Below, one piece after another: positions 42,381 to 50,020 of a stretch of 50,020 bases of DNA; position 1 is the stretch's first letter; each line of letters opens with the position of its first letter. Source of the stretch: Caulobacter sp. (GTDB lineage Bacteria > Pseudomonadota > Alphaproteobacteria > Caulobacterales > Caulobacteraceae). The notes under the pieces were generated by a model. That model saw nothing but the letters and a program-made list of their open reading frames with translations, was not told the origin of the DNA and searched no databases. The stretch spans positions 1 through 50,020 of the forward strand of contig JAUXTQ010000015.1 of the NCBI GenBank assembly GCA_030678995.1. Reading direction: 5' to 3'. The translations under genes were made by a program, and so were the position numbers.

Positions 42381-43597
42381 TGCGAGGCCACCGCGTTGTG
42401 GGCCTTGGCCAGGATGCGTTCGGAGTCGGCGAGGAACTTCTTCACGTTGCGGGCGGCCTGCCGAATGCGGTGTTCGTTCTCGACCAGCCCGATGCGCACA
42501 TAGCCCTCGCCGTATTCGCCAAAGCCCGAGCCCGGCGCCACGGCGACGCCGGCCTCCTCGATCAGCAGGCGGGAGAACAGCATCGAGCCGGCATCCTTGT
42601 ACTGTTCGGGCACCTTGGCCCAGGCGAACATCGAGGCGGGCGGAGCCGGGATGTCCCAGCCGGCGCGCTTCATGCTGCTGACCAGGGTGTCGCGGCGGCT
42701 CTTGTAGATGCCTCGGATTTCCTCGACGCAGTCCTGCGGGCCGTTCAGCGCGGTGGCCGCGGCCACCTGAATCGGCAGGAAGGCGCCGTAGTCGAGATAG
42801 GACTTCACCCGCGCCAGGGCCGCGCACATGCGCTCGTTGCCGACCACCATGCCCACGCGCCAGCCGGCCATGGCGTAGGTCTTCGACAGGCTGTTGACCT
42901 CGACGGCCAGGTCCCTCGCGCCCTCGACCTGCAGGATCGAAGGCGGCGGATTGTTGTCGAAATAGATCTCCGAATAGGCCACGTCCGAGATGATCAGCAG
43001 GTCGTGCTTCCTCGCCAGCTGGACGGCGTCCTTGTAGAAATCCAGATCGACCCACTGGGCGGTCGGGTTGGACGGGTAGCTGAGGATCAGGATGTTGGGC
43101 GGCGGCGCCGAGTGTTTCACCGCGCGGCCGATGCCCGACAGATACTCCTCCGGCGACAGGGCCGGCACATGGCGGATCACCCCGCCGGCCATGATGAAAC
43201 CGAAGGCGTGGATCGGGTAGGCCGGGTTGGGACAGATGATCACGTCGCCGGGCGCGGTCAGGGCGTTGGCCAGGTTGGCGAAGCCCTCCTTCGACCCGAG
43301 CGTGGCGACGACCTCGGTGTCGGGGTTCAGCTTCACCCCGTAGCGGCGACCATAGTAGCCGGCCATGGCTCGCCGCAGGCCGATGATGCCCTTGGACGCG
43401 GAATAACGGCCGGCCTTGGGATCGCGGGCCGTCTCGATCAGCTTGTCGACGATGTGGGTCGGGGTGGGCATGTCCGGATTGCCCATGCCGAAGTCGATGA
43501 TGTCCGTGCCCTCGGCCCTAAGCTTGGCCTTGATACGGTTCACTTCCTCGAAGACGTAGGGCGGCAGACGCCGGATACGGTGGAACTCGGTGCTCAT
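42377..43597 (-). CDS. class I aminotransferase (AlaC/LL-DAP aminotransferase-like)
   Basis: A 406-residue fold-type I aminotransferase. Lys239 in NSLSKTYAMAGWRVG is the PLP lysine; the N-terminus is MSTEFHRIRRLPPYVFEEVN, and SYPSNPTAQW is typical of the AlaC group, though databases often call these LL-diaminopimelate aminotransferases. It may make alanine from glutamate. It is cotranscribed with hom, and a 9-bp hairpin lies upstream at 43726-43746. The start is ATG at 43597. Confidence 0.88.
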   Translation of the reverse strand: MSTEFHRIRRLPPYVFEEVNRIKAKLRAEGTDIIDFGMGNPDMPTPTHIVDKLIETARDPKAGRYSASKGIIGLRRAMAGYYGRRYGVKLNPDTEVVATLGSKEGFANLANALTAPGDVIICPNPAYPIHAFGFIMAGGVIRHVPALSPEEYLSGIGRAVKHSAPPPNILILSYPSNPTAQWVDLDFYKDAVQLARKHDLLIISDVAYSEIYFDNNPPPSILQVEGARDLAVEVNSLSKTYAMAGWRVGMVVGNERMCAALARVKSYLDYGAFLPIQVAAATALNGPQDCVEEIRGIYKSRRDTLVSSMKRAGWDIPAPPASMFAWAKVPEQYKDAGSMLFSRLLIEEAGVAVAPGSGFGEYGEGYVRIGLVENEHRIRQAARNVKKFLADSERILAKAHNAVASQ

Positions 43598-43725
43598 CTA
43601 AAAGGCTCTCTGCGCCATCCGCGGCGCTCTGGGAGCGAAGGTCGCGCATGGATATCCTCCGCGGGTGGATCGTAGCAATGGACGCCTTCGTCCTTTGTGG
43701 TCCGATCCACCCCACTTTTAGTCTT

Positions 43726-43746
43726 TTTCGATGCTTTGCATCGAAA
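43726..43746. other. intergenic hairpin upstream of aminotransferase-hom operon
   Basis: TTTCGATGC and GCATCGAAA are perfect complements around a 3-base TTT loop. It lies in the 200-nt gap between the lipoprotein gene's stop and the aminotransferase start, about 130 nt upstream of the latter. The T-tract lies on the wrong side for a terminator on the minus strand, so it may be a regulatory or processing hairpin. Confidence 0.4.
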
Positions 43747-43797
43747 GGGGAGGTTTCCAAGCAGGTTCAGGGAATATCTTGCCTCCGCCGCGCCGGA

Positions 43798-44259
43798 TTA
43801 CCTCGGCGACGGAGGCGGGGTAGCTCGCTTGCGCAGCGCCCGGGCGAAGGCCTCCGACTCCGCCATCTCGGCGGCGGTCGGGGGCGTCAGGCCCAGCGGA
43901 TTGGCTTCAGCGCGCGCCAGCGCCTCGAAAGACTCCGTGTCGGTCAGGCTCCAGGTATCGGGCGCGGCCATGCGGGTGGTGTAGACGCCCTCGGCCTCCT
44001 GATCCTGCACGGCCTCGCGCCAGGCGGCGGAGCTGCGCACGTCGTCGGGAACCTGTGGGATGCCGGCGAAGGTCGGCCAGGGACCGGGCTCCTGAATCGC
44101 CTTGGCCACCTCGGCGGCGGCCGGCGACTTGGGATCGATCCTGGCCGACGCGCCCGGCTCAAGCCTGGGCAGGTCGGCGCAGGCGGTCAGGCCCGTCGCC
44201 GCGCCCGCCAGGAGCGTCAGTCGGGCCGTCCGCCAGAAAGTTCGCGCATCGCCGTTCAT
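43798..44259 (-). CDS. small lipoprotein of unknown function
   Basis: A 153-residue predicted lipoprotein: basic N-terminus, hydrophobic core LTLLAGAATGLTAC with the lipobox cysteine, then a Pro/Ala-rich, acidic periplasmic region. No known domain is visible. The start is ATG at 44259, and phaC is divergent with a 77-nt gap that must hold both promoters. It is upstream of the aminotransferase operon on the same strand, separated by about 200 nt and the hairpin. Confidence 0.7.
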   Translation of the reverse strand: MNGDARTFWRTARLTLLAGAATGLTACADLPRLEPGASARIDPKSPAAAEVAKAIQEPGPWPTFAGIPQVPDDVRSSAAWREAVQDQEAEGVYTTRMAAPDTWSLTDTESFEALARAEANPLGLTPPTAAEMAESEAFARALRKRATPPPSPR

Positions 44260-44336
44260 ATCGGGTCCGGTCTTATGCCATGATCAGCCCCGGCGGAAGG
44301 GTGCGAGACGCTCCCGCATCGGGAAGGAACGCAAGT

Positions 44337-46265
44337 ATGGCGGCCAAGGACGGCAAAACAACGACCCGAAGGGCCGCGCCGAAGAAGCCGGCCGCCGCGA
44401 AGCCGAAGCCCGCCGCCGCGGAAGCGCCGAAAACCGCCCCGGAACGGCCCGGGCCGTCGCCCGACGTCGATCCGGCCGCCTTCCTGTCCGCTGAACAGCG
44501 GCAGGCGCTGGAGAAACTGTCGGCCAACCTTGCCCGCGCGGCGGTCACCGCCCAGGGGGCCATTGCCGAGGCCGCCCTGCGCCAGGCCGACGGCCCCGCC
44601 GCGCTCAGCCCCGATCCCTTCCATGTCGGCCCGGCCCTGACCGACGTCATGGGCCGGCTGGCCGCTCAGCCCGACCGGCTGATGCGCGCCCAGGCCGACC
44701 TGTTCTCCCGCTACCTCGCCCTGTGGCAGTCCACCGCCCGCCGCATGAGCGGCGAGCAGGTCGATCCGGTGGTCGAGCCGCCCAAGGGCGACAAGCGGTT
44801 CAACGATCCCGAATGGGGCGCCCATCCCGTCTATGACGTGATGAAACAATCCTACCTGCTGACCAGCGGCTGGCTGAACGACCTGGTGTCCGAAGTCGAG
44901 GGCGTCGATCCGCTGGAAAAGCGCCGGGTCGAGTTCTTCATCCGCATGCTTACCGACGCCATCTCGCCGTCGAACTTCCTGATGTCGAACCCGGCGGCGC
45001 TGAAGGAGGCTATGAGCACCGGCGGCGAGAGCCTGGTGCGCGGCATGGACAACTTCGCCGCCGACCTGACCCGCGGCGGCGGCCAGCTGGCCATCAGCCA
45101 GACCGACATGGAGCAGTTCAAGGTCGGCGAGAACGTCGCCACCGCCCCGGGCAAGGTGGTCTACCAGAACGACATCCTGCAGCTGCTGCAGTACGAGCCG
45201 ACCACCGAGCTGGTGCGCGAGATCCCGCTGCTGCTGTTCACGCCGTGGATCAACAAGTTCTACATCACCGATCTGAGGCCCGATAACAGCCTGATCCGCT
45301 GGCTGAGCGGCCAGGGCTTCACGGTGTTCGTCACAAGCTGGGTCAATCCGGACGAGACCCTCGCCGCCAAGACCTTCGAGGACTATCTGGTCGAGGGCAT
45401 CTACGACGCCACCAGCCAGGTGATGAAGCAGTGCGGCACGGACCGGGTAAACACCGTCGGATACTGCATCGGCGGCACCCTGCTCTCCTGCGCCCTCGCC
45501 CATATGGCGGCCAAGGGGGACAAGCGGATCAATTCGGCGACCTTCTTCGCCGCCCAGCAGGACTTCGAGGAGGCGGGCGATCTGAAGCTGTTCGTCGATG
45601 ACGCCTGGTTGCGCTCGATCGAGGAGACCATGGACCAGTCGGGCGGCTTCCTGCCCGGCAAGTCGATGGCCGACACCTTCAACTCCCTGCGCGGCAACGA
45701 CCTGATCTGGTCGTTCTTCGTCAACAACTACCTGATGGGCAAGGAGCCGAAACCCTTCGACCTGCTGTTCTGGAACAGCGACCAGACGCGCATGCCCAAG
45801 GCGCTGCACCTGTTCTATCTGCGCAATTTCTACAAGGACAACGCGCTGTCGAAGGGCCAGCTGACCCTGGCCGGCGAGACGCTGGACCTGGGCAAGGTCA
45901 AGACGCCGATCTATGTCCAGTCCTCCCGTGACGACCATATCGCGCCGTTCCGCAGCATCTATCGCGGCGCGAAGCTGTTCGGCGGGCCGGTTAAGTTCAC
46001 CATGGCCGGGAGCGGCCACATCGCCGGGGTGATCAACCATCCGGACGCGAAGAAGTACCAGCACTGGACCAACGACGCCCTCCCCGCCACCGTCGAGGAC
46101 TGGCGCGCCGGCGCCGTGGAGCATCCGGGCAGCTGGTGGCCGCACTGGGCCGTCTGGCTCAATGAGCGGTCCGGCGACATGGTCCCGGCGAGGGATCCCT
46201 CGAAAGGCCCGCTCGGCAAGCCGCTCGAGGATGCGCCGGGGAGCTTCGTGAAGGTCAGAAGTTAA
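44337..46265 (+). CDS. phaC: class I polyhydroxyalkanoate synthase PhaC
   Basis: A 642-residue class I PHA synthase. After an Ala/Lys/Pro-rich tail (1-45), the N-terminal domain and the catalytic alpha/beta domain follow; the lipase-like box VGYCIGG gives Cys377, SRDDHIAPF supplies the Asp (533) and GSGHIAGV the His (561). It polymerises (R)-3-hydroxyacyl-CoA into granules. The ATG at 44337 has GGGAAGG upstream. phaA/B are not adjacent, and no phasin gene is seen. It is a monocistron ended by repeat C copy 2. Confidence 0.95.
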   Translation: MAAKDGKTTTRRAAPKKPAAAKPKPAAAEAPKTAPERPGPSPDVDPAAFLSAEQRQALEKLSANLARAAVTAQGAIAEAALRQADGPAALSPDPFHVGPALTDVMGRLAAQPDRLMRAQADLFSRYLALWQSTARRMSGEQVDPVVEPPKGDKRFNDPEWGAHPVYDVMKQSYLLTSGWLNDLVSEVEGVDPLEKRRVEFFIRMLTDAISPSNFLMSNPAALKEAMSTGGESLVRGMDNFAADLTRGGGQLAISQTDMEQFKVGENVATAPGKVVYQNDILQLLQYEPTTELVREIPLLLFTPWINKFYITDLRPDNSLIRWLSGQGFTVFVTSWVNPDETLAAKTFEDYLVEGIYDATSQVMKQCGTDRVNTVGYCIGGTLLSCALAHMAAKGDKRINSATFFAAQQDFEEAGDLKLFVDDAWLRSIEETMDQSGGFLPGKSMADTFNSLRGNDLIWSFFVNNYLMGKEPKPFDLLFWNSDQTRMPKALHLFYLRNFYKDNALSKGQLTLAGETLDLGKVKTPIYVQSSRDDHIAPFRSIYRGAKLFGGPVKFTMAGSGHIAGVINHPDAKKYQHWTNDALPATVEDWRAGAVEHPGSWWPHWAVWLNERSGDMVPARDPSKGPLGKPLEDAPGSFVKVRS

Positions 46266-46266
46266 T

Positions 46267-46372
46267 CCTCCCCGCGAAGTCGGGGAGGGGGACCGGCGAA
46301 GCCGGTGGAGGGGCAGCGCCGGACTCACCGCCTCGCGGCGGTCCCCCTCCCCCTCGCTACGCTCCGGGGAGG
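46267..46372. repeat. GC-rich composite palindrome, type C copy 2
   Basis: Shares with 22382-22485 the CTCCCC...GGGGAGG end hairpins, the GGCGAAGCC unit and the CGCCTCGCGGCG unit. Its right end overlaps the GNAT gene's last codons and provides its stop (TAG at 46357-46359 on the minus strand). Confidence 0.8.
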
Positions 46373-46806
46373 ACAAGCGCCAGCTTCGGCCGCTCCCAGC
46401 TGATGCCATCACCCGGCGGGCTGACGCCGACATCCACAGCCCCCATCCGCCGATAGAATCCGACCGCCTCCGGGTTGGAGCTGATCACCACCCGCGCCGC
46501 GCCGAGCGCTTTGGCCCTGTCGGCCATGTGTTCGAACAGCCGACGGCCGAGCCCGGTCCCCTGGCTGTCGTTGCCGGTGAAGAACAGGTCCAGTTCCTGG
46601 TCATCACCGTGCGGGATCAGGGCGTAGAAGCCTCCCACCCCGTGGACCGTCTGGGCCAGCCAGATCTCATGGGCGTCCTCCGGCACGGACCAGCCGGCGG
46701 CGAAGCTGAAGATCATCGCCCGGGCCGCCGGCCGATCGTAGCCGTTGCTGCTGGCCATCATCGCGCGAAGGGTCGGCGTGTCCTGCGGGACCGCCCGCCG
46801 GATCAT
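46357..46806 (-). CDS. GNAT family N-acetyltransferase
   Basis: A 149-residue GNAT protein with the acetyl-CoA loop in GNDSQGTGLGRRLFEHM (QGTGLGR) and the C-terminal SSNPEAVGFYRRMGAVDVG. It follows argC with the stop and ATG overlapping (TGATG), so it is translationally coupled; an arginine-pathway link is possible, but the substrate is unknown. The last residues and the TAG lie inside the type C repeat, so the true C-terminus may have been remade by insertion. Confidence 0.85.
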   Translation of the reverse strand: MIRRAVPQDTPTLRAMMASSNGYDRPAARAMIFSFAAGWSVPEDAHEIWLAQTVHGVGGFYALIPHGDDQELDLFFTGNDSQGTGLGRRLFEHMADRAKALGAARVVISSNPEAVGFYRRMGAVDVGVSPPGDGISWERPKLALVLPGA

Positions 46807-47750
46807 CACAGGCCGGCGGCCTCCGCCAGGCCGAGCATCAGGTTGAGGTTCTGCACCGCCGCGCCGGAGGCGCCCTTGCCCAGGTTGTCCAGCAGGGCGA
46901 CCAGCCGCGCCTGGCGGCCTTCCTCGGAGCCGAACACGAACAGCTTCATGCGGTTGGTGCCGTTCAGCCCCTCCGGATCGAGGGTCTTGAGGCTCTCGCA
47001 ATCCTTCAGCGAGACCACCTCGACGAAGGCCTCGCCGCGGTAGTGCTCGTGCAGCGCCCCATGCAGGTCCTCGAGCGACGGTCCATTGCCCAGAACGGCC
47101 AGGTGCAGGGGAACCTCGACCAGCATGCCCTGGGCGTAGCGGCCGACCGAGGGGCTGAGCAGCGGCCGGGTCAAGAGGCCCGAGCGCACCTGGATCTCCG
47201 GCACATGCTTGTGCTCGAGGCCCAGGGCGTAGAGGCGGTAGGGAACCTTCGTATAGGTCGGCCCATCCACGTCCTCGAACTCGGCGATCATCGGCTTGCC
47301 GCCGCCGGTGTAGCCGCTGATGGCGTTGATGCTGACGGCGAAGTCGGCCGGCATCAGCCCGGCCTGGACCAGCGGCCGGATCAGGGCGATGGCGCCGGTG
47401 GAGTAGCAGCCGGGGTTGGACACCCGCGTCGCCGCCTGGATGGCCTTGCGCTGGTCCTTGTCCAGTTCCGGAAAGCCAAAGGTCCAGCCCTCGGCCGTGC
47501 GGTGCGCCGTCGAGGCGTCGATCACCTTGACCGCCGGGTTGGTGATCAGGCTGACCGCCTCGCGCGCCGCGTCGTCCGGCAGGCAGAGGATGACCAGGTC
47601 GGCGGCGTTGAGCAGCTCGGCCCGGGCGATCGGGTCCTTGCGGCGCGCCTCGGCGATCGACAGCAGCTCAAGGTCCGTGCGGCCGACCAGCCGCTCGCGG
47701 ATCTGCAGGCCGGTGGTGCCGGCTTCGCCATCGATGAAAACCTTGGGCAT
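46806..47750 (-). CDS. argC: N-acetyl-gamma-glutamyl-phosphate reductase
   Basis: A 314-residue ArgC of the short (type 2) branch. The catalytic cysteine is Cys115 in [11 protein letters not shown], the NADP motif is [10 protein letters not shown] (8-17), and [17 protein letters not shown] is the family signature. It reduces N-acetylglutamyl phosphate to the semialdehyde in arginine synthesis. The start is ATG at 47750 near the end of the type D palindrome. GNAT follows, overlapped. Confidence 0.95.
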   Translation of the reverse strand: MPKVFIDGEAGTTGLQIRERLVGRTDLELLSIAEARRKDPIARAELLNAADLVILCLPDDAAREAVSLITNPAVKVIDASTAHRTAEGWTFGFPELDKDQRKAIQAATRVSNPGCYSTGAIALIRPLVQAGLMPADFAVSINAISGYTGGGKPMIAEFEDVDGPTYTKVPYRLYALGLEHKHVPEIQVRSGLLTRPLLSPSVGRYAQGMLVEVPLHLAVLGNGPSLEDLHGALHEHYRGEAFVEVVSLKDCESLKTLDPEGLNGTNRMKLFVFGSEEGRQARLVALLDNLGKGASGAAVQNLNLMLGLAEAAGL

Positions 47751-47762
47751 TTCAATCTCCGA

Positions 47763-47825
47763 TCACCCCCGCGAAGGCGGGGGCCCAAGCTCTGCCTCCG
47801 TATGGATCCCCGCCTTCGCGGGGAC
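47763..47825. repeat. GC-rich palindrome, type D
   Basis: CCCCCGCGAAGGCGGGGG followed after a short spacer by ATCCCCGCCTTCGCGGGG; the two halves are inverted copies of each other. A widespread alphaproteobacterial intergenic repeat. Here it lies between argC and the rpsI terminator. Confidence 0.85.
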
Positions 47826-47842
47826 AATCGGAGGGGTTGGAC

Positions 47843-47880
47843 CAAAGAAAAAGGGCGCCTCGGTTTCCCGAAGCGCCCTT
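47843..47880 (-). terminator. intrinsic terminator of rplM-rpsI
   Basis: On the minus strand the stem AAGGGCGC/GCGCCCTT with a GC-rich loop is followed by a run of T with few interruptions (complement of AAAGAAAAA). It lies 25 nt downstream of the rpsI stop. Confidence 0.9.
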
Positions 47881-47904
47881 TCGCAAACTTTGGTTCGCGA
47901 ACGT

Positions 47905-48375
47905 CTAGCGCTTCGAGAACTGGAAGCTGCGGCGGGCCTTGGCCTTGCCGTACTTCTTCCGCTCCACGACGCGGCTGTCGCGGGTCAGGAAGCCGTGCGG
48001 CTTGAGTGCCAGGCGCAGGCCCGGCTCGTAGTAGGTCAGGGCCTTGGAGATGCCGTGACGCACGGCGCCGGCCTGGCCCGACAGGCCCGAACCCTCAACC
48101 GTGACGATGACGTCGAACTGGCCGACCCGGTCGGTGACCTGGAACGGCTGGGCCAGCATCATGCGCAGCACGGGGCGGGCGAAGTAGACTTCCTGGTCCC
48201 GGCCGTTGATGGTGATCGAACCCTTGCCCGGCTTGATCCAGACGCGGGCGATGGCGTTCTTGCGCTTGCCGGTGGCATAGGCGCGGCCGAACTTGTCCAG
48301 CTTCTGGACCGCCGGAGCGGCCTCGGGCTGGGACGACAGGCTCTGCAGAGCGTCGAAACCTTGAGCTTCGGCCAT
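47905..48375 (-). CDS. rpsI: 30S ribosomal protein S9
   Basis: A 156-residue S9 with the usual C-terminal signature [20 protein letters not shown], plus [18 protein letters not shown] and [17 protein letters not shown]. The N-terminal ~28 residues form the alphaproteobacterial extension. It lies 3 nt downstream of rplM and ends at a strong terminator. Confidence 0.98.
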   Translation of the reverse strand: MAEAQGFDALQSLSSQPEAAPAVQKLDKFGRAYATGKRKNAIARVWIKPGKGSITINGRDQEVYFARPVLRMMLAQPFQVTDRVGQFDVIVTVEGSGLSGQAGAVRHGISKALTYYEPGLRLALKPHGFLTRDSRVVERKKYGKAKARRSFQFSKR

Positions 48376-48378
48376 GAT

Positions 48379-48849
48379 CTATTGGCTCCGGACGTTCTTG
48401 GCGTTCATCTCGGCGAACGCGATGGGCTCAGGGCTTTGCGCCTGGTGGGTATGCTCGGCGCCGTTGAAGATGCGCAGGTGCGTCAGCTGCTTGCGGGCCA
48501 GGGGGCTTTCCTTGGGCAGCATGCGCTCGACGGCCTTCTCCAGAACGCGCTCGGGGAAACGGCCGGCCAGTTGCTTTCCGGCGGTGATTTCCTTGATGCC
48601 GCCCGGATGACCGGTGTGGCGATAGTAGATCTTCTGGTCGAGCTTGCGGCCGGTGAACTTCACCTTCTCGGCGTTGACCACCACGACATAGTCGCCGCAG
48701 TCGACGTTGGGGGTGTAGTCGGGACGGTGCTTGCCGCGAAGACGCATGGCGATGAACGACGCGAGGCGGCCAACGACCACATTCTCGGCGTCGATCACGA
48801 TCCACTTCTTCTCGACCTCGGCGGGCTTCAACGAAGCCGTGGTCTTCAT
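48379..48849 (-). CDS. rplM: 50S ribosomal protein L13
   Basis: A 156-residue L13. [19 protein letters not shown] and [21 protein letters not shown] at the N-terminus and [19 protein letters not shown] are conserved family regions. There are two adjacent ATG codons, 48852 and 48849; the second is used because it gives the MKTT start, but either may serve. It leads the rplM-rpsI operon. The gap upstream contains a perfect 14-bp palindrome (48991-49004). Confidence 0.97.
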   Translation of the reverse strand: MKTTASLKPAEVEKKWIVIDAENVVVGRLASFIAMRLRGKHRPDYTPNVDCGDYVVVVNAEKVKFTGRKLDQKIYYRHTGHPGGIKEITAGKQLAGRFPERVLEKAVERMLPKESPLARKQLTHLRIFNGAEHTHQAQSPEPIAFAEMNAKNVRSQ

Positions 48850-48990
48850 CATGGGACTGATCCGTTGCAGGCGGAGACGAGAAGGTCCCCGACGTGAGGG
48901 CGCGCTGTTACCCGCGCGGTCGCGACCTGTCAATATCGCAGGGACGCGATCTGGCCCAAAGCCCTTATGTAGCAGGGATTTTTTGGATAC

Positions 48991-49004
48991 GGTATCATGA
49001 TACC
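48991..49004. promoter_or_regulatory. perfect palindrome upstream of rplM
   Basis: GGTATCATGATACC, a 14-base perfect palindrome in a locally AT-rich stretch 140 nt from rplM and 25 nt past the alkaline phosphatase stop. The sequence suits a GntR/FadR-type or similar dimeric regulator. No other copy was noticed in the window. Confidence 0.4.
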
Positions 49005-49029
49005 CAGGGCGAAATTCCCCGAGAGGCGA

Positions 49030-50020
49030 TCAGAACGGCCAGATCCGACGCTTCTTCGGCTTGCCGGCGGACGGCGGAGCAAGGCTCCCGTCCAGGCCGA
49101 GCGCCCGTCGCGCCACATGGAAGGTGTAGGTCTCCTCGACCACGCCGCGGAACAGATAGGCCTGCGGCCCGATGGCGTAGATCCCCACGTCCTCGCCGCT
49201 GTGGGCGGCGCTGCGCAGGCCCACGGCGGCGGCCTGACGATAGTCCGGGTCGGCCGTGTCCGTGGTGGAAGGATCGCCCCGTCCGGTCGTCCCGTCCGGG
49301 CCTCCCGGTCCGGTGGCGAACATCAGCGTCGTATAGGGCTTGCCGTCCAGGCCCGTCACCGGAGAGCCCTCATCGCCGGCGATGCCCAGGATGGGGGCGT
49401 TGCGGTCGGCGTAGCCCGACAGGACCAGACCGTGGCTGTGATCGGCGGTGACGATCACCAGGGTGTCCTCCAGATTGACCACGCCGAGCGCGGCCTTCAC
49501 CGCCTCGGCGAAGGCCACGGTCTCGGTCACGGTGCGCCCGGCCATGCCCAAATGGCTGGCCATGTCGATCCGGCCGCCCTCGACCAGCAGCACGTAGCCC
49601 TCCGGGTCCTGCGACAGCACCTCGATGGCCTTGAGGGTCATCTGGGCGAGCGACGGCGCGGTCCCGCCCGGCGTGACCCGGTCGACCTCGAACGGAAGGT
49701 GTTCGTCGGCGAACAGCCCCAGAAGCCGCGTGGCCGGCGTGACCGGCGCGGCGGCCAGTTCCGCGGCGGTCGAGACATAAAGGGCCCCCGGCCCGCCGGT
49801 GTCGCGCCACGCCCGCGTCAGGTCGCGATCGTCGGTCCGCTTGCCGCCCGCGCTCTTAGGCAGAAAGCGCGACCGGCCGCCGCCCAGGGCGACATCCATT
49901 CGCGCGCCGGGCGCGGGCTCGACCAGCTGCCGGGCGATATCGACGCAGCCGGCGGCGATGGCCTGGGGCGACATGTCTTCGTCGCCTTCCCAGTCACGGA
50001 AGGGCGTGTGGGCATAGGCG
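49030..50020 (-). CDS. alkaline phosphatase (PhoA family), C-terminal part
   Basis: The gene runs off the right edge; 330 codons are visible and the start is missing. The metal-binding segment TADHSHGLVLSGYADRN, the segment EGGRIDMASHLG and the C-terminal AHSGEDVGIYAIGPQAYLF mark the alkaline phosphatase family (PhoA type, zinc-binding, periplasmic). The phosphoserine site would lie in the unseen part. The C-terminus is basic (KPKKRRIWPF). It hydrolyses phosphate monoesters, probably under phosphate limitation. Confidence 0.9.
   Translation of the reverse strand, partial: AYAHTPFRDWEGDEDMSPQAIAAGCVDIARQLVEPAPGARMDVALGGGRSRFLPKSAGGKRTDDRDLTRAWRDTGGPGALYVSTAAELAAAPVTPATRLLGLFADEHLPFEVDRVTPGGTAPSLAQMTLKAIEVLSQDPEGYVLLVEGGRIDMASHLGMAGRTVTETVAFAEAVKAALGVVNLEDTLVIVTADHSHGLVLSGYADRNAPILGIAGDEGSPVTGLDGKPYTTLMFATGPGGPDGTTGRGDPSTTDTADPDYRQAAAVGLRSAAHSGEDVGIYAIGPQAYLFRGVVEETYTFHVARRALGLDGSLAPPSAGKPKKRRIWPF

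Noticed and set aside
43518..43646. Possible leader peptide MRDLRSQS upstream of the aminotransferase-hom operon
   Set aside because: It lacks a run of Thr, Met, Ile or similar codons and reads on into the aminotransferase gene out of frame; no attenuator hairpin pair was found.

Overview
The window is a high-GC, gene-dense chromosomal segment of an alphaproteobacterium, most likely Caulobacteraceae (Caulobacter/Phenylobacterium-like). The strongest pointer is a PopA-type protein (6799-8124) with two receiver domains and a degenerate GGDEF domain that keeps an RxxD c-di-GMP site, a family tied to the Caulobacter cell cycle. A CYP153 P450, class I PhaC, SdhE next to Mfd and RecG, and the aminotransferase-hom-glpX-recJ order fit the same group. 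There is no plasmid, prophage, transposase gene or CRISPR array; nearly everything is core metabolism and information processing.

Layout: (1) 1-2457: left-edge fragment of kduI, a uxaC remnant that looks internally deleted, an HD-domain protein, a small zinc-ribbon protein and a LacI-type regulator, with two matching LacI-like operator candidates. (2) 2670-9899: TusA-like protein, YihY/BrkB membrane protein, CoA-transferase/racemase, ParE/RHH toxin-antitoxin pair, SDR, PopA, FrnE-like DsbA protein, CcdC-like membrane protein, TetR regulator. (3) 9906-18531: CYP153 P450, then the repair pair mfd and recG with sdhE. A compositionally foreign stand-alone SIR2-like gene sits between sdhE and recG. 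(4) 18551-25201: phosphotransferase with a small partner protein, MFS exporter, a DUF3089 protein lacking its catalytic serine, and a thiolase plus HMG-CoA-synthase-like/OB-fold pair. (5) 25348-30517: hldD-hldE divergent from kdsA (inner-core LPS precursors), a DUF1365 remnant and a cyclopropane-fatty-acid synthase. (6) 30746-35583: sulfur amino-acid genes cysK, sseA and a metC-like gene, with a GNAT and an orphan amino-acid-binding lipoprotein. (7) 35671-38177: tRNA-Arg, tRNA-Pro and tRNA-Glu, an NDUFS4-like subunit, and a double cold-shock protein/DUF192/thioesterase operon. (8) 38279-44259: aminotransferase, hom, glpX, recJ and a small lipoprotein. (9) 44337-50020: phaC, GNAT, argC, rplM-rpsI and the C-terminal part of an alkaline phosphatase that runs off the right edge.

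The intergenic gaps are rich in short palindromic REP/BIME-like elements of at least six sequence types; four types occur twice in the window, and two elements overlap the 3' end of a gene and carry its stop codon. No clearly new multi-gene system is evident. The best candidates for accessory biology are the lone SIR2-like gene at 15212-16315, the apparent uxaC deletion with its operator pair, the phosphotransferase/small-protein operon, and the repeat families.
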